A stretch of 64,000 bases of DNA from NCBI RefSeq assembly GCF_001721645.1, contig NZ_CP017141.1, positions 4,154,001 through 4,218,000 of the forward strand. Reading direction: 5' to 3'. The translations under genes were made by a program, and so were the position numbers. Shown here one piece after another: positions 52,287 through 62,030 of the stretch. The stretch is from Pedobacter steynii. GTDB taxonomy: Bacteria > Bacteroidota > Bacteroidia > Sphingobacteriales > Sphingobacteriaceae. The notes beneath the pieces were generated by a model. The model worked only from the letters and a program-made list of their open reading frames with translations, did not search any database and was not told the DNA's origin. Numbering within the stretch: the stretch's first letter is position 1; every line of letters begins with the position of its first letter.

Positions 52287-54101
52287 ATGAAACTTCCTTC
52301 GATACATGCTCTTGGCCTAAGTATAAAACAAGTACTGCTTCGCTTTCCTCTCCAGGTCTTTTCCTCTATCATAGCCACTTTGGCCTGGTTTTATCTGGCT
52401 GGCTCCCGGGAAGGAGAGTTAAGGGAGGAATACCTCTATAAGATCATTCTGATCGCTAATTTGTCCCTGACCTTGCTGCTTGCAGGAGATCTTTATGCAG
52501 AGGTAAACCTATATAATGGAAGAAAAAAGTGGGGGCTCAGAATAGTTGGCCTCATGATCTGTATTGGTTTATACTTCCTGCTGTATCCAATCAGGTTTGT
52601 GGCGGATATCTACCGGGTCGCTTTCCTCATGGCAGCTGCGCATCTGCTCGTTGCTTTTTCACCCTTTATCAGAAAAGGAAATCTGAATGGTTTCTGGCAA
52701 TTCAACAAGACTTTATTTTTAAGATTTTTAACTTCAGGCTTGTATGCTTCCGTGCTATACGCTGGTCTGGCCATCGCCCTGGTGGCTGTTGATGGGCTAT
52801 TCAACGCAAACATTAATTCTTCTGCATATGTCAGGCTAATGGCCCTGGTATTTGCCGGGTTCATGACGATATTCTTTCTCTCAGGAATACCGGAGGATTT
52901 TGAAGCATTAGAAAAGGAGGATTTCTATCCTAAGGCCCTTAAAATATTTACACAGTATGTATTGATCCCATTAATGACGATCTATCTGGGGATCTTGCTG
53001 GTTTATGAGCTAAAAATTATCATTAACTGGCAACTTCCCAAAGGGCTGGTATCTTCACTGATCCTGGGATATGCAGTGTTTGGTATCCTTTCCTTATTGC
53101 TGATCTATCCGATCCGGGAGAAAGCAGGAAATGGCTGGATCAAATTGTTTTCCAGATTTTTCTATGTGATGATGCTTCCGCTGCTTGCTTTATTGTTACT
53201 GGCGATCTGGAAAAGGGTAGGTAATTATGGTATCACCGAATCCCGGTATGTTTTAATGGTATTGTCGCTTTGGCTGTTTTTTGTCACCGTTTATTTCCTG
53301 TTCAGTAAAACTCAGAATATAAAAATCATTCCAGTCAGTTTGTGTGTCCTGAGCCTGCTGGCTATCTACGGGCCACAAAGTGCTTCTTCGGTATCCAGAT
53401 ATGCACAGGTTAAAAGACTTAAAATGTTGTTCGCCTCTAAAAAAGAGAAAGATGTTGCTCAGCGTGAGGACGTGATCAGATACCTTGTAGGGAGACATGG
53501 TCTAAGTGTTTTACAGCCTTTTACAAAAGTAAAACTGGATGCAGTAGAAACCAGAATGGAGCAACGTGTAACCGGCACTGATGCTTATCGTATAAAATAT
53601 GATAAAATAGATACGGCTTTGGCCTTGCTTCATGTGAAAAAAGGATGGGCTGATAGCGATAATAAGTTGCTCAGTTTTATAACCGAAGGCACGAAAACAT
53701 TGTCTATAAAAGGCTATGATTTTATGGTAGAGGTTAATTCTTTTCAGAGAGATGGTAAAAAGCAATTGAATGGAATTCCACTATTGATAAAAACAGAAAG
53801 TTCAGATTTGGTCCTGAAAGTGGAGTTGGGAACGGATATCAGAACTGAATTTGATGTTCTTCCAATAATGACTGCCTTAAAGAGCATGTATACGTTTAAT
53901 AAAAATGGGAGGCTTCAAGCTATAGCAGGATTTTCGGATACCTATGATGTGCCTCAGAATCTGATGAGCATTACCAGGAAATTCGATCGGTATGACCTCA
54001 CATTTCTGGTTTCTTCCATGAAGTTTTATGAGAAAACGGCTGAAAATAGAAAAGATAACTGGTCCAATTTCTCTGGTTATCTGCTGATCAGGGTTAAATA
54101 A
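52287..54101 (+). CDS. DUF4153-like multi-pass membrane protein
   Basis: I chose the ATG at 52287 over an in-frame TTG 21 bp upstream. The first 370 residues hold about ten membrane helices; the C-terminal 220 residues are soluble and beta-rich. The overall plan and length match DUF4153 proteins of Bacteroidota. No catalytic motif seen. Convergent with the DUF1569 gene (5-bp gap). Confidence 0.8.
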   Translation: MKLPSIHALGLSIKQVLLRFPLQVFSSIIATLAWFYLAGSREGELREEYLYKIILIANLSLTLLLAGDLYAEVNLYNGRKKWGLRIVGLMICIGLYFLLYPIRFVADIYRVAFLMAAAHLLVAFSPFIRKGNLNGFWQFNKTLFLRFLTSGLYASVLYAGLAIALVAVDGLFNANINSSAYVRLMALVFAGFMTIFFLSGIPEDFEALEKEDFYPKALKIFTQYVLIPLMTIYLGILLVYELKIIINWQLPKGLVSSLILGYAVFGILSLLLIYPIREKAGNGWIKLFSRFFYVMMLPLLALLLLAIWKRVGNYGITESRYVLMVLSLWLFFVTVYFLFSKTQNIKIIPVSLCVLSLLAIYGPQSASSVSRYAQVKRLKMLFASKKEKDVAQREDVIRYLVGRHGLSVLQPFTKVKLDAVETRMEQRVTGTDAYRIKYDKIDTALALLHVKKGWADSDNKLLSFITEGTKTLSIKGYDFMVEVNSFQRDGKKQLNGIPLLIKTESSDLVLKVELGTDIRTEFDVLPIMTALKSMYTFNKNGRLQAIAGFSDTYDVPQNLMSITRKFDRYDLTFLVSSMKFYEKTAENRKDNWSNFSGYLLIRVK

Positions 54102-54106
54102 TACGT

Positions 54107-54565
54107 TTATACGTTAAACTGCGTAAGGTGGTGGTTCAGGTGTTTATAGAACATGTTGTTCCATTCTATCTGATTCAGTTTTCCAAAAGAATGGGATTCT
54201 TTTCCCTCAAACTCTGTTGCACCCAATTGCCGGGTTTTTTGAATGAATGCGATTAAACGGTTTTTTTCTGCTTCAAAGTCCTTTTCTCCGGCAATAATAA
54301 ATGCAGGGGAAGTCGGACCGCTTCTTTTATAAGGAACCTCGCTGACTACCTTAGGTTTGATCAATAGTTTCAGGATAAATTTCATAAATGGACCTGGTTT
54401 AGGATGTTTATCCTCATAAACCAGTTCATAGGTCACGCAGCAGTGAGAGAGCATCTGGGCAACGTTCATTTTGCCCCATTGTGCCTGACTTTCCGGGCTA
54501 AGTTGATTAATTCGCTGAATGATGTCGTCTGCAACCTGTTGACTAAAGATATTGGGTAAGGCCAT
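54107..54565 (-). CDS. DUF1569/DinB-like protein
   Basis: 152 residues with the start (QLSPESQAQWGKMNVAQMLSHC) and end (LNQIEWNNMFYKHLNHHLTQF) of DUF1569 members of the DinB four-helix family. His41 (SHC) and the late KHLNHH histidines sit where DinB proteins bind a metal. Function unknown; some relatives are thiol-S-transferase-like. Confidence 0.85.
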   Translation of the reverse strand: MALPNIFSQQVADDIIQRINQLSPESQAQWGKMNVAQMLSHCCVTYELVYEDKHPKPGPFMKFILKLLIKPKVVSEVPYKRSGPTSPAFIIAGEKDFEAEKNRLIAFIQKTRQLGATEFEGKESHSFGKLNQIEWNNMFYKHLNHHLTQFNV

Positions 54566-54597
54566 ATGTAGGTGTTAATTCCTGAGTGAAAATACAA

Positions 54598-55419
54598 TTA
54601 ATAAGTCAGGATGTTGATTTTTTCCGTAGGGTTCATCAGATAGGTCAGCATCGAATTGTCTTTCAGGAGCTCAACAACTCGGAAACCTTTGTAACTGGTT
54701 CCCCAATTGCCACCAAAATGAGTATCAAATAAATATGGAATGTTATCTTTCATTTTAACCCCATCCTGATCATGCTCATGTCCATGAAAGACCGCCTTCA
54801 CATTAGGGTACTTTTTCAGCAATTCAAAAAAGGCAGGGGTGTCAATTGCATTGGCCGTCCATTTTGCCTGTGGAATATGAAGGAAGATAAAAGTATGTTC
54901 CAGCTTCCGGTGCGCATTGAGTTTCTCTTCCAGCCATTTTAGATCCGGAGAAAGGTATTCCCCTTTCTCATTGGAAGTATTGCCAAGCAGGATGGCATTT
55001 TTCCTGATCACTACATCGTGGTTTAATGGTGTTTTCCAAACGGACTCCCAATGTTCCGGGCTAACTTTGTCGTGGTTTCCTCTGGTCACGTAATAAGGCA
55101 TAGTCAGCTGATCAATCTTTTGCTTTGCCTTTAGTAATAAGTCTTTGTCATCATGAATGATATCTCCGTTAATCACACAAAAATCAAGGCGATTCTGTTG
55201 ATGAAAGCCATTAATCTGTTGAGTGATGGTAGAAAAGAACTCATCAAACTGAGTTTTTGCCTGCCCGTAATGACCATCTGATGCCACTGCAAAACGCAGT
55301 TTAACAGTTGCTTTCAGCTCATGCACTTCGGATGCAGTTAAAAACTTAACGCCTCCTCCGACCAGCAAGGCTGTCGCAAAAGAGATGTTTTTGATAAAAT
55401 GTCTGCGTGAGGAATTCAT
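54598..55419 (-). CDS. Tat-exported calcineurin-like metallophosphatase
   Basis: Signal with twin arginine (SRRHFIK) followed by a hydrophobic stretch, then the metallophosphoesterase motif series ASDGHYG (DxH), INGDIIHDD (GD), RGNHDK (GNHD), FLHIPQ and HGHEHD (GHxH). At 273 residues it is complete. Substrate unknown; relatives act on nucleotides or phosphate monoesters in the periplasm. It is a separate unit from the ABC operon upstream, which ends in a terminator. Confidence 0.92.
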   Translation of the reverse strand: MNSSRRHFIKNISFATALLVGGGVKFLTASEVHELKATVKLRFAVASDGHYGQAKTQFDEFFSTITQQINGFHQQNRLDFCVINGDIIHDDKDLLLKAKQKIDQLTMPYYVTRGNHDKVSPEHWESVWKTPLNHDVVIRKNAILLGNTSNEKGEYLSPDLKWLEEKLNAHRKLEHTFIFLHIPQAKWTANAIDTPAFFELLKKYPNVKAVFHGHEHDQDGVKMKDNIPYLFDTHFGGNWGTSYKGFRVVELLKDNSMLTYLMNPTEKINILTY

Positions 55420-55437
55420 AAGGTTAAATTATAAAAT

Positions 55438-55487
55438 AAAAACAAATTTATCCCCAATAAACTGAAGTTAAGGGGATAAATTTGTTT
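55438..55487 (-). terminator. Rho-independent terminator of the ABC/TonB operon
   Basis: Perfect 16-bp inverted repeat (55440-55455 with 55472-55487; arms AAACAAATTTATCCCC and complement), 16-nt loop, T-rich on the minus-strand exit. It lies just past the last permease gene. Confidence 0.88.
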
Positions 55488-55500
55488 GATTTTTCAATCC

Positions 55501-56868
55501 TTAGAAAAGATGGATCCGTTTGCGAAAATTGGAAAGGGCCAGGGCAGTAAACAATAAGGAGAAAATAAGAACGGATAACAGGTTTTGCCAGATGTATCCG
55601 GTTGAATGTTCTTTATATGTAGCCGTTTTGAATTGATCCCATTGAACTTTTTCTATCGTCTCATTTTTAAAAATCAACGGGTAAAAATACAAACGTATTT
55701 TTTCATGATGCCTTTTTACAGCCTGCTGGAAGTTCAAATGATTTTCCAGATCTGAGCCCGCGATTTCATTGAGCCGCAACTGCGTCTGGATACCAGGTAA
55801 AAATAAGGCAGTAAGGTTGCTGAATTCATGTCTTTTACTTAATTTTTCTGACATGGCATTTGCACCTGCTAAAGCCTCGTCATCACCCATTTGCTGCATC
55901 GAGTAATACCAATACCAGCTGAAGGTCAGCTCAGCAGGAAAGGGGTATTGTTTAAACTGGGGGTAATGGGCATAGAATTTATCCATGGTTTTACTTTTAT
56001 CGGTATCCCATTTTTCATGATAACCTTCGCGCTGCTTAACCAGGGTTTCCAATGCTTCTGGAACCGGGTATTTTTGACTGAGCCAGACATTCAGGATGGC
56101 CGGCGAAATGATGTTCAGCACTACCCAGAATGAAATCAGGATTACTGCATTATAACTGGAGGATTTTGTCCGGGAAATCACCCAGAAAGTCAGAGAAAAC
56201 CAAAAGATCAGGTATAGACTTAATAGCACGGAAACCAGGAGCAAACGAAAGTCAACAGGCAGCTTAAGGTAAAAAACTGCACTGCCCATCAGGAAAAATG
56301 CGACGCTGAAAATGCTGATCATCCTAACTGAAAATTTGAGTCTGATGAGGCGTATAAGCGCTCCTGATTGCGATTTGACAATTGCCCATACACCGGATTC
56401 CTGCTCGGCGGAGAGCAGATTATAGGTGAAGGCAATGATGACCAGCGGAAACAGAAAAATGAACACAAATGCCAGATCCATATTGCCCAATAAAAGAGTC
56501 GATGGATTGCTCAGGTCGGTATCATAAATCTGACCCTCTACCGCTAACATACTTACTGAAATGAGGTAAGGATTAATGTCCCGCTGTCCGTTAGCAAAAG
56601 CGGCCCATCGATCTGGAATATTAACCATGGAAAACTTATTATGGTAGAGTAACAGACCGGGATCCTTACCAAAGTGTTTAATGTTCGTACGGGTATTCTC
56701 TTCCTGGAGCCGGGCAGCCTTTTCGATAACCAAATCTTGCTGCCGGATGAATTTATCTCCTAAATACAAGCTCGCAAACCCACTGATCAGCAGAATGAGG
56801 ATACCGGACCAGGCCGCTTTATTTCTAAAAAACAGCTTAAATTCTAATAGATATATACTTTGATTCAT
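55501..56868 (-). CDS. DUF3526-type ABC transporter permease (second of pair)
   Basis: 455 residues. A membrane helix lies near the N-terminus (about 18-32), then a large periplasmic loop, a cluster of five helices (about 145-270) and a last helix near 435-450. The layout matches ABC-2/DUF3526 permeases, in which the loop between the first two helices is long. Only 9 bp separate it from the upstream paralogue; with the ATPase and TonB receptor genes it forms one minus-strand operon. The pair probably makes a heteromeric permease. Confidence 0.85.
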   Translation of the reverse strand: MNQSIYLLEFKLFFRNKAAWSGILILLISGFASLYLGDKFIRQQDLVIEKAARLQEENTRTNIKHFGKDPGLLLYHNKFSMVNIPDRWAAFANGQRDINPYLISVSMLAVEGQIYDTDLSNPSTLLLGNMDLAFVFIFLFPLVIIAFTYNLLSAEQESGVWAIVKSQSGALIRLIRLKFSVRMISIFSVAFFLMGSAVFYLKLPVDFRLLLVSVLLSLYLIFWFSLTFWVISRTKSSSYNAVILISFWVVLNIISPAILNVWLSQKYPVPEALETLVKQREGYHEKWDTDKSKTMDKFYAHYPQFKQYPFPAELTFSWYWYYSMQQMGDDEALAGANAMSEKLSKRHEFSNLTALFLPGIQTQLRLNEIAGSDLENHLNFQQAVKRHHEKIRLYFYPLIFKNETIEKVQWDQFKTATYKEHSTGYIWQNLLSVLIFSLLFTALALSNFRKRIHLF

Positions 56869-56877
56869 ATGCTTCTG

Positions 56878-58320
56878 TTATAATGTTTTTATCCGTCCTG
56901 AGGAAAAGTTAAGCAGAATCAACACTCCTGAAAACCAGCAGAAAAGAGAGAAAATACTTCCGGTATGATTAGAAATGACATTGCTTACCGGCCTGAAGGT
57001 ATACTGGAAATCCGGTTGCTCTTCCCAGTTCCTGCGGCTGATAGATCGTGGAGCTTCCTTTTCTCCAGGAGCATTATTACTGATCTTTTCGATCTGCAGT
57101 TTATTCATCCGTTGCGCAAGGCCATAACGGTAAGCTTCAGCTTGATCCTGAAAATCAACGTAAGTTTTGAAATCAGCAGCAGTCAGTGCCATGGATAGGT
57201 TTTTAATGGCTAAAAAGGGATTCAGATAACTTGCCGCCACCGTAAAACGGTTTTGCTGTTCAAATGTTTTATTGAGCTCACGCTGATGACGGTTATAGAT
57301 TCCTGCGGATATTTTTTCTCCTTCGGCCATGACGTATCCTCCGTAGTTAAACGGTAGCTTTTTGACATCATCTACCTTGTATTTCTTTAGGAGCGTTGCT
57401 TTTAACTGGGCATAATGTGGATCATCAGGATCATGGCTGTCTCCCTGCTTGCGAAGATCTGCAGCAATGGCTGCATTAAACTCAATCTTGGATGGAGAAG
57501 GGTATAGGATTACGCCTAAAGCCTGTGTCATTCTGGGCATCACAATGGCAAAGAAAACCCAGCAAACAACCAGGGTGGTTAGTGCCGATTTTGAGCTCTG
57601 GTGAAAAGCCGAAACCAGCACTGCAATACCTGCACAGATGATAAAATAGACCGCATAACTAAGGATCAGTAAGGAAAGGCGTAATGAAGCATCTATACTG
57701 ATCTGCCAGTTGCTGAGTACTGCCCATAACAGGATGGTTAAGAGGATGACAGGGATAAACAAACTGAAACTCACTGCAATGATGCCGAGGGTTTTTCCCG
57801 TCAGGAGTTGCCGCCAGCTTAGGCCCTGGCAAAGCAAAATCTTTAAAGTTCCAGTTTCCCGTTCGGCTGAAATACTGCTGTAACCCAGGAAAAAGATCAG
57901 CAAAGGAACGAGCAGTTGTAGTACCATAGCTACACTCATTTCTCCAAAACGAAGCATTCCATTGGAAAAGCCAGCCTCGCTAAAGTTGACCGTGTTCTGT
58001 TTATGGGCTTCTAGAAAAATGGATACACCGGCAAAACTTTCTATTCCAAAATCAAAGAAGCTGAGCTCATGTTTATCGCGGAAAGCAAGGTATCCGTAAT
58101 GGGCCATCCGATGAGGATGTTTGTCGGGTTTAGCAAGCCATTTTTCCCTGACCAGTTCCTTGTATTTTAGACGCTGACTGTTCTGAGTTTTAAAATTCTG
58201 CCAGCCAATAAAAGTGGCGAGGCATAAGGCCAGACCCAATATCAGGGTCAGGATTAAGGTTGCTTTACTACTGAAAGCGGTTTTCCAGGTTCTCCTGGCT
58301 ATGATCAATATCCTTTTCAT
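56878..58320 (-). CDS. DUF3526-type ABC transporter permease (first of pair)
   Basis: I chose the ATG at 58320 (start MKRILIIARRTW); an upstream in-frame start at 58371 would run into the receptor gene. The layout equals that of the next gene: N-terminal helix, long periplasmic loop, five-helix cluster (including ISAERETGTLKILLCQG, the ABC-2 coupling segment) and a C-terminal helix. It lies 19 bp after the receptor gene. Confidence 0.87.
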   Translation of the reverse strand: MKRILIIARRTWKTAFSSKATLILTLILGLALCLATFIGWQNFKTQNSQRLKYKELVREKWLAKPDKHPHRMAHYGYLAFRDKHELSFFDFGIESFAGVSIFLEAHKQNTVNFSEAGFSNGMLRFGEMSVAMVLQLLVPLLIFFLGYSSISAERETGTLKILLCQGLSWRQLLTGKTLGIIAVSFSLFIPVILLTILLWAVLSNWQISIDASLRLSLLILSYAVYFIICAGIAVLVSAFHQSSKSALTTLVVCWVFFAIVMPRMTQALGVILYPSPSKIEFNAAIAADLRKQGDSHDPDDPHYAQLKATLLKKYKVDDVKKLPFNYGGYVMAEGEKISAGIYNRHQRELNKTFEQQNRFTVAASYLNPFLAIKNLSMALTAADFKTYVDFQDQAEAYRYGLAQRMNKLQIEKISNNAPGEKEAPRSISRRNWEEQPDFQYTFRPVSNVISNHTGSIFSLFCWFSGVLILLNFSSGRIKTL

Positions 58321-58339
58321 ATGATTTTGCAGGTATAGG

Positions 58340-60835
58340 TCAGAATCGGTAAGTAGCATTGAACATGACATTTCTGGGCGTTCCGGGAAATAACCTCAGG
58401 TAACTCTGGGCACCTACCCAATATGTGCTGTTGAATACATTATTTATGTTCATCGCCAGCTGAACATTTGACTTTGGCGGAGAATAATAAACTGCGGCAT
58501 CCATCAGGGTATAGGCAGGAAGACGGAAGTCACGGGTATACCAGGGAAGTTTATTTCCACTGTACTGAAGCCCTGCGCCAAAGCCAATACCTTCGAAAAG
58601 CCGGCTGTCATTGAGGTCGTATCTGGTCCAAAAGCTTCCGCTATGCTGAGGGGTATTTTGTACACGCTGACCTTTTAAGGCGGGATCATAATCTTCCATA
58701 ATAATGGCGTCTACATAACTGTAACCCGCGTTAAACTGCCAGTTAGGAAGGATAAACCCGGATGCTTCCAGCTCAACCCCGCGACTACGTTGCGCGCCGC
58801 GTTCGATCAGGCGGTTCGCATCAACCGGGTCATTTGCATTCATCAACAGGTTTTTCTGGTTGACTTCAAAAACAGAGAGGTTGACCATTAAAGTCCGGTT
58901 CAGCCATTCTGATTTAGCACCAATCTCTTTCAGGTCACTTTTTAAGGGCTTGTAATTTGTTCCGGCAGGGGGAGGGACGACCACCAGATTAGAAGTATTG
59001 CCCTGTGGTTGATAACCCTGAAGGTAGGTTCCGTAAATATTGATGTTTGAATTAAACTCGTAAGTAATCCCTAGTCTTGGTAATAATTTTTGTCTGAAAA
59101 CGGTTTTCTCGTTGCTGAGTTTGTAGTTGCTGTAGTCGTCATGCCATTCCTGTCTCAGCCCCAGTAAAAGTGTTAATTTATCATATTTGAGCTGGTCCTG
59201 AATGTAAATTCCATTTGCAAGTGCATGGGCTGGTGGAATTTCATTTTGCGTGAAATGGTATTCACTCAGATCCCGGAGGGTATAAATAGGTTTGGCAAGA
59301 TCAAAATGCGCTACATTTGGAACCGGAGCACTAACCCCGCTAACGGATTGAAACAAATAAAGGTCTTTATTTAAAGGATCGTATTTCGCTGCAACGCCAC
59401 CTGCTTTTAAACGGTAACCCTGTGCTGAGCTTTCTGCACCTCCACGGTATTTCTGAACACTGATCCGGTCGTAACCAAGAACAATTTTATGCTGAATCGG
59501 ACCTGTAATGGCATGGATGCTAAAATAGCTGCTCAGGTTATCAGTGTTTAAGGTTTGCTGTCTTTGTACCGCCCGTAATCCGGCAAGTGTTGGAATGGCT
59601 TTGCCTGTTTCATCTACCCCATAAGCATTGGTAGTCCTGTGTTCCAGCAGGTCCTCATCCCAGGTTTGCTTCATGTAGGCAATGTTAAATACGATATCTT
59701 TGGTAAAGGCATGAGATAAATTGCTCATCAGCATCAGATCCTGCGTACGGTACCGGTCATTGCTTTCTCCCATGCTAAATGTAATGGGTGTACTTTTAAG
59801 GTCAGTCTGACCAGCAATCGCTCCAAAAATACTCTGTCCACGGTCTAATCTTGTTTTGTTATGGTTTAATACCAGTTCTACATTCAGACTGGTTTTATCA
59901 GTTGGAATATAGGAGAAAGATGGAGCGATCAGGTAAGCTTTTTTAAACTGGAGATCCCGGAAGCTTTTGCTGTCTTCGTATCCTACATTTAATCGGTATA
60001 ATAAGGACTTTTCCTGGTTAAGTGGGCCTGTGAAATCCAATGCTCCGCGAATAGTGCTAAAGCTTCCTGCAGAAATACTGACCTGCTTCCGGTCTTCGCT
60101 GAGTGGTTTTTTGGTCACCAGATTGATCGTTCCTCCAGGATCAGCACTGGAAAATGAAGCACTGGCGGGACCTTTTATCACCTCAATCCGTTCCAGGTTA
60201 TTCGTTAATGGCTGGAGAAAATAGAATTGCCTCGTTCGCATGCCATTGACGATAGCTCCTTCCTCATTCTGATTAATTCCGCGGATGGAAAACTGATTGT
60301 AATAGCTATTCTGGGTTACAGAAGGCACATTCTTTACTGCATCTGCGAGTGTAAAAGCCTGTCGGTCTGCTATCAGTTCTTTGGAAACAGAAGAGATGGC
60401 TTGTGGGATATCCTTATTTAAGGCCGCGATTTTAGTAGCAGAAAAGGAGTAATCACCGTAATATTTCCTCTTGCTTGTACCTATTACTTCCACGGTTTGA
60501 AGTTCTTCATTAGAACTGTAAAGCTTAATGGTGTCTATGCGAAATTCCTGTTGTTGGAAAATCCGGTATTCCTGCTGAAAAGGAATAAAGCCAACAGCAC
60601 TGGCCCTTAGTGAATAATCACCGGCCTTAGGTAATACAAGTCGGAAATGACCATTGGAGTCACTTGAAGTATTTAAAACATCTTTTCCAGTTTTGAATTT
60701 CAGGGTTACATTTTTTATGGGTTGGTTTTGTTGATCTGTCAGGATTCCGAAAACTTTTGTCTGGGCCCGAGTGGAGACCGAAAAAAGAAAGGAGAGGAAT
60801 AATGTTAAAACGGGCTTGATAGAACTGAATTTCAT
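58340..60835 (-). CDS. TonB-dependent siderophore-type receptor with CarboxypepD-like N-domain
   Basis: 831 residues: signal peptide (ending Thr-Arg-Ala-Gln, about residue 25), carboxypeptidase-like domain (about 28-115), plug (about 130-250, with IERIEVIKGPASASFSSADPGGTINLV, the ferrisiderophore-receptor type), barrel and terminal Tyr-Arg-Phe. Its ATG directly follows the TAA of the ABC ATPase gene. A receptor embedded between the ATPase and permease genes of one ABC system is unusual: it couples outer- and inner-membrane steps for one ligand, probably an iron or other metal complex. The plug matches the receptor at 29872-32277 in type, but the barrels are not similar. Confidence 0.93.
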   Translation of the reverse strand: MKFSSIKPVLTLFLSFLFSVSTRAQTKVFGILTDQQNQPIKNVTLKFKTGKDVLNTSSDSNGHFRLVLPKAGDYSLRASAVGFIPFQQEYRIFQQQEFRIDTIKLYSSNEELQTVEVIGTSKRKYYGDYSFSATKIAALNKDIPQAISSVSKELIADRQAFTLADAVKNVPSVTQNSYYNQFSIRGINQNEEGAIVNGMRTRQFYFLQPLTNNLERIEVIKGPASASFSSADPGGTINLVTKKPLSEDRKQVSISAGSFSTIRGALDFTGPLNQEKSLLYRLNVGYEDSKSFRDLQFKKAYLIAPSFSYIPTDKTSLNVELVLNHNKTRLDRGQSIFGAIAGQTDLKSTPITFSMGESNDRYRTQDLMLMSNLSHAFTKDIVFNIAYMKQTWDEDLLEHRTTNAYGVDETGKAIPTLAGLRAVQRQQTLNTDNLSSYFSIHAITGPIQHKIVLGYDRISVQKYRGGAESSAQGYRLKAGGVAAKYDPLNKDLYLFQSVSGVSAPVPNVAHFDLAKPIYTLRDLSEYHFTQNEIPPAHALANGIYIQDQLKYDKLTLLLGLRQEWHDDYSNYKLSNEKTVFRQKLLPRLGITYEFNSNINIYGTYLQGYQPQGNTSNLVVVPPPAGTNYKPLKSDLKEIGAKSEWLNRTLMVNLSVFEVNQKNLLMNANDPVDANRLIERGAQRSRGVELEASGFILPNWQFNAGYSYVDAIIMEDYDPALKGQRVQNTPQHSGSFWTRYDLNDSRLFEGIGFGAGLQYSGNKLPWYTRDFRLPAYTLMDAAVYYSPPKSNVQLAMNINNVFNSTYWVGAQSYLRLFPGTPRNVMFNATYRF

Positions 60836-61531
60836 TTATATAGTTTCTAAGTATAATTTCTGAAGATCACTGGCATTGATGTCTGCAGCTTTAATGGTAT
60901 GGATGAGTTTGCCCTGGCGCATAATTCCAATATGAGTACCGATGTTAACCGCATTGAAGATGTCGTGAGTAGCCATAAGGACTGATTTGCCTTGTTTTCC
61001 AAGCGTCTTTACCAGTTCCGTAAATTCGTCGGTGGCTTTAGGGTCCAATCCGCTGGTAGGTTCATCCATCAGGATTGCTGCTGCATTTTTTGCCAGAGCA
61101 ATAGCAATACCTACCTTTTGACGCATGCCTTTGCTGAAACCCGAAAGCGGTTTATGATGCGCTGCGGTTTGTAAACCACATTGGGAAAGAAAGGCTGTTA
61201 GTTCTTCCTGGGCATAACTGAAGCCGGCGAGCATACTGAAATAATCAAGATTTTCTAATGCACTGAGATTGCCGTAGAGCATCACCACCTCTGGAATATA
61301 AGCAAGGTGCTTTCGTGTCTCTGCAGATCCGGATTGTACTTCGATATTGTTAATCAGGGCTTTTCCGGAACTGGCCTCAGTAAATCCGAGAAAGAGGTTA
61401 ATGGTCGTGGTTTTTCCGGCACCGTTCTGGCCGAGAAGACAAAATATTTCACCCGGTTTTACTTCCAGGTTGAGATTGTCCAGTGCTACGTGAGACTGGT
61501 AATGTTTGGATAAAGAGATTGCTTGAAGCAT
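60836..61531 (-). CDS. ABC transporter ATP-binding protein
   Basis: I chose the ATG at 61531 (MLQAISLSKHY), the normal N-terminus for this family; an in-frame start 51 bp upstream is less likely. Walker A GQNGAGKTT (about 34-42), signature SGFSKGMRQK near 130, Walker B AILMDEPTSGLDP near 150 and His switch ATHD near 184. At 231 residues it is typical of CcmA/NosF/YhbG-like exporters paired with ABC-2 permeases. It stops exactly where the receptor gene starts. Confidence 0.93.
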   Translation of the reverse strand: MLQAISLSKHYQSHVALDNLNLEVKPGEIFCLLGQNGAGKTTTINLFLGFTEASSGKALINNIEVQSGSAETRKHLAYIPEVVMLYGNLSALENLDYFSMLAGFSYAQEELTAFLSQCGLQTAAHHKPLSGFSKGMRQKVGIAIALAKNAAAILMDEPTSGLDPKATDEFTELVKTLGKQGKSVLMATHDIFNAVNIGTHIGIMRQGKLIHTIKAADINASDLQKLYLETI

Positions 61532-61607
61532 GTGCTTTAAATAAATTAGCAGGTATGGAAATACATGGTCCGGGAAGGACAATGAAAAAACTCAATAAAA
61601 AGAAAGG

Positions 61608-61973
61608 TTAGTTAAAGGAGGGAGGTCCTTTATTGCTGCATTTAAGAATAAAGCTGGAAGTGGCCTGAATAATCAGGAGACTTTCAGTTGAGGGTATTGA
61701 AGGGGGGAGGAAGGAGACCATAAGCGGCCTGGGCTGGTTGAAATCAGTAGATTGATGTTTCATCAGATCGCAGATTTTGCATGGAGAATAATGCGTTTTT
61801 AACTTTTCCCCTCCAGAATATTGACTGTCCTTTTTGATGTTGCTCTGTTCCTGGGAGCTATGTTCATGCTGATGTAAAGCGGGAATAACAGAAGTGCTCA
61901 TAAAAAGAAGCAATAAGAAAATCGCCCCGATGCGGAGAGAAATGCTCTTGAGATATTTCTGTTTGTCATTCAT
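61608..61973 (-). CDS. Small exported His/Cys-containing protein
   Basis: I chose the ATG at 61973. About 121 residues: signal/membrane segment (LRIGAIFLLLLFMSTSV), then HQHEHSSQEQ and a CKIC motif, so metal binding is plausible. First gene of the minus-strand operon with ABC ATPase, TonB receptor and permeases, 76 bp upstream of the ATPase gene. No family recognised with certainty; the His/Cys content recalls small copper/zinc-related proteins. The start lies only about nine bases from a strong -7 element. Confidence 0.75.
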   Translation of the reverse strand: MNDKQKYLKSISLRIGAIFLLLLFMSTSVIPALHQHEHSSQEQSNIKKDSQYSGGEKLKTHYSPCKICDLMKHQSTDFNQPRPLMVSFLPPSIPSTESLLIIQATSSFILKCSNKGPPSFN

Positions 61974-61981
61974 TAATGCAA

Positions 61982-62011
61982 CAAAGTTACAATTATTATT
62001 TTGCTGGTCAA
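61982..62011 (-). promoter_or_regulatory. Promoter of the ABC/TonB operon
   Basis: On the minus strand, TTG (complement of 62009-62011), 19 bp, then TAACTTTG (complement of 61982-61989), a full Bacteroidota consensus match. Only nine bases separate the -7 box from the ATG of the first gene, so the mRNA would be nearly leaderless. Confidence 0.65.
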
Positions 62012-62030
62012 GTTTTCTTACCTTCGGTTT

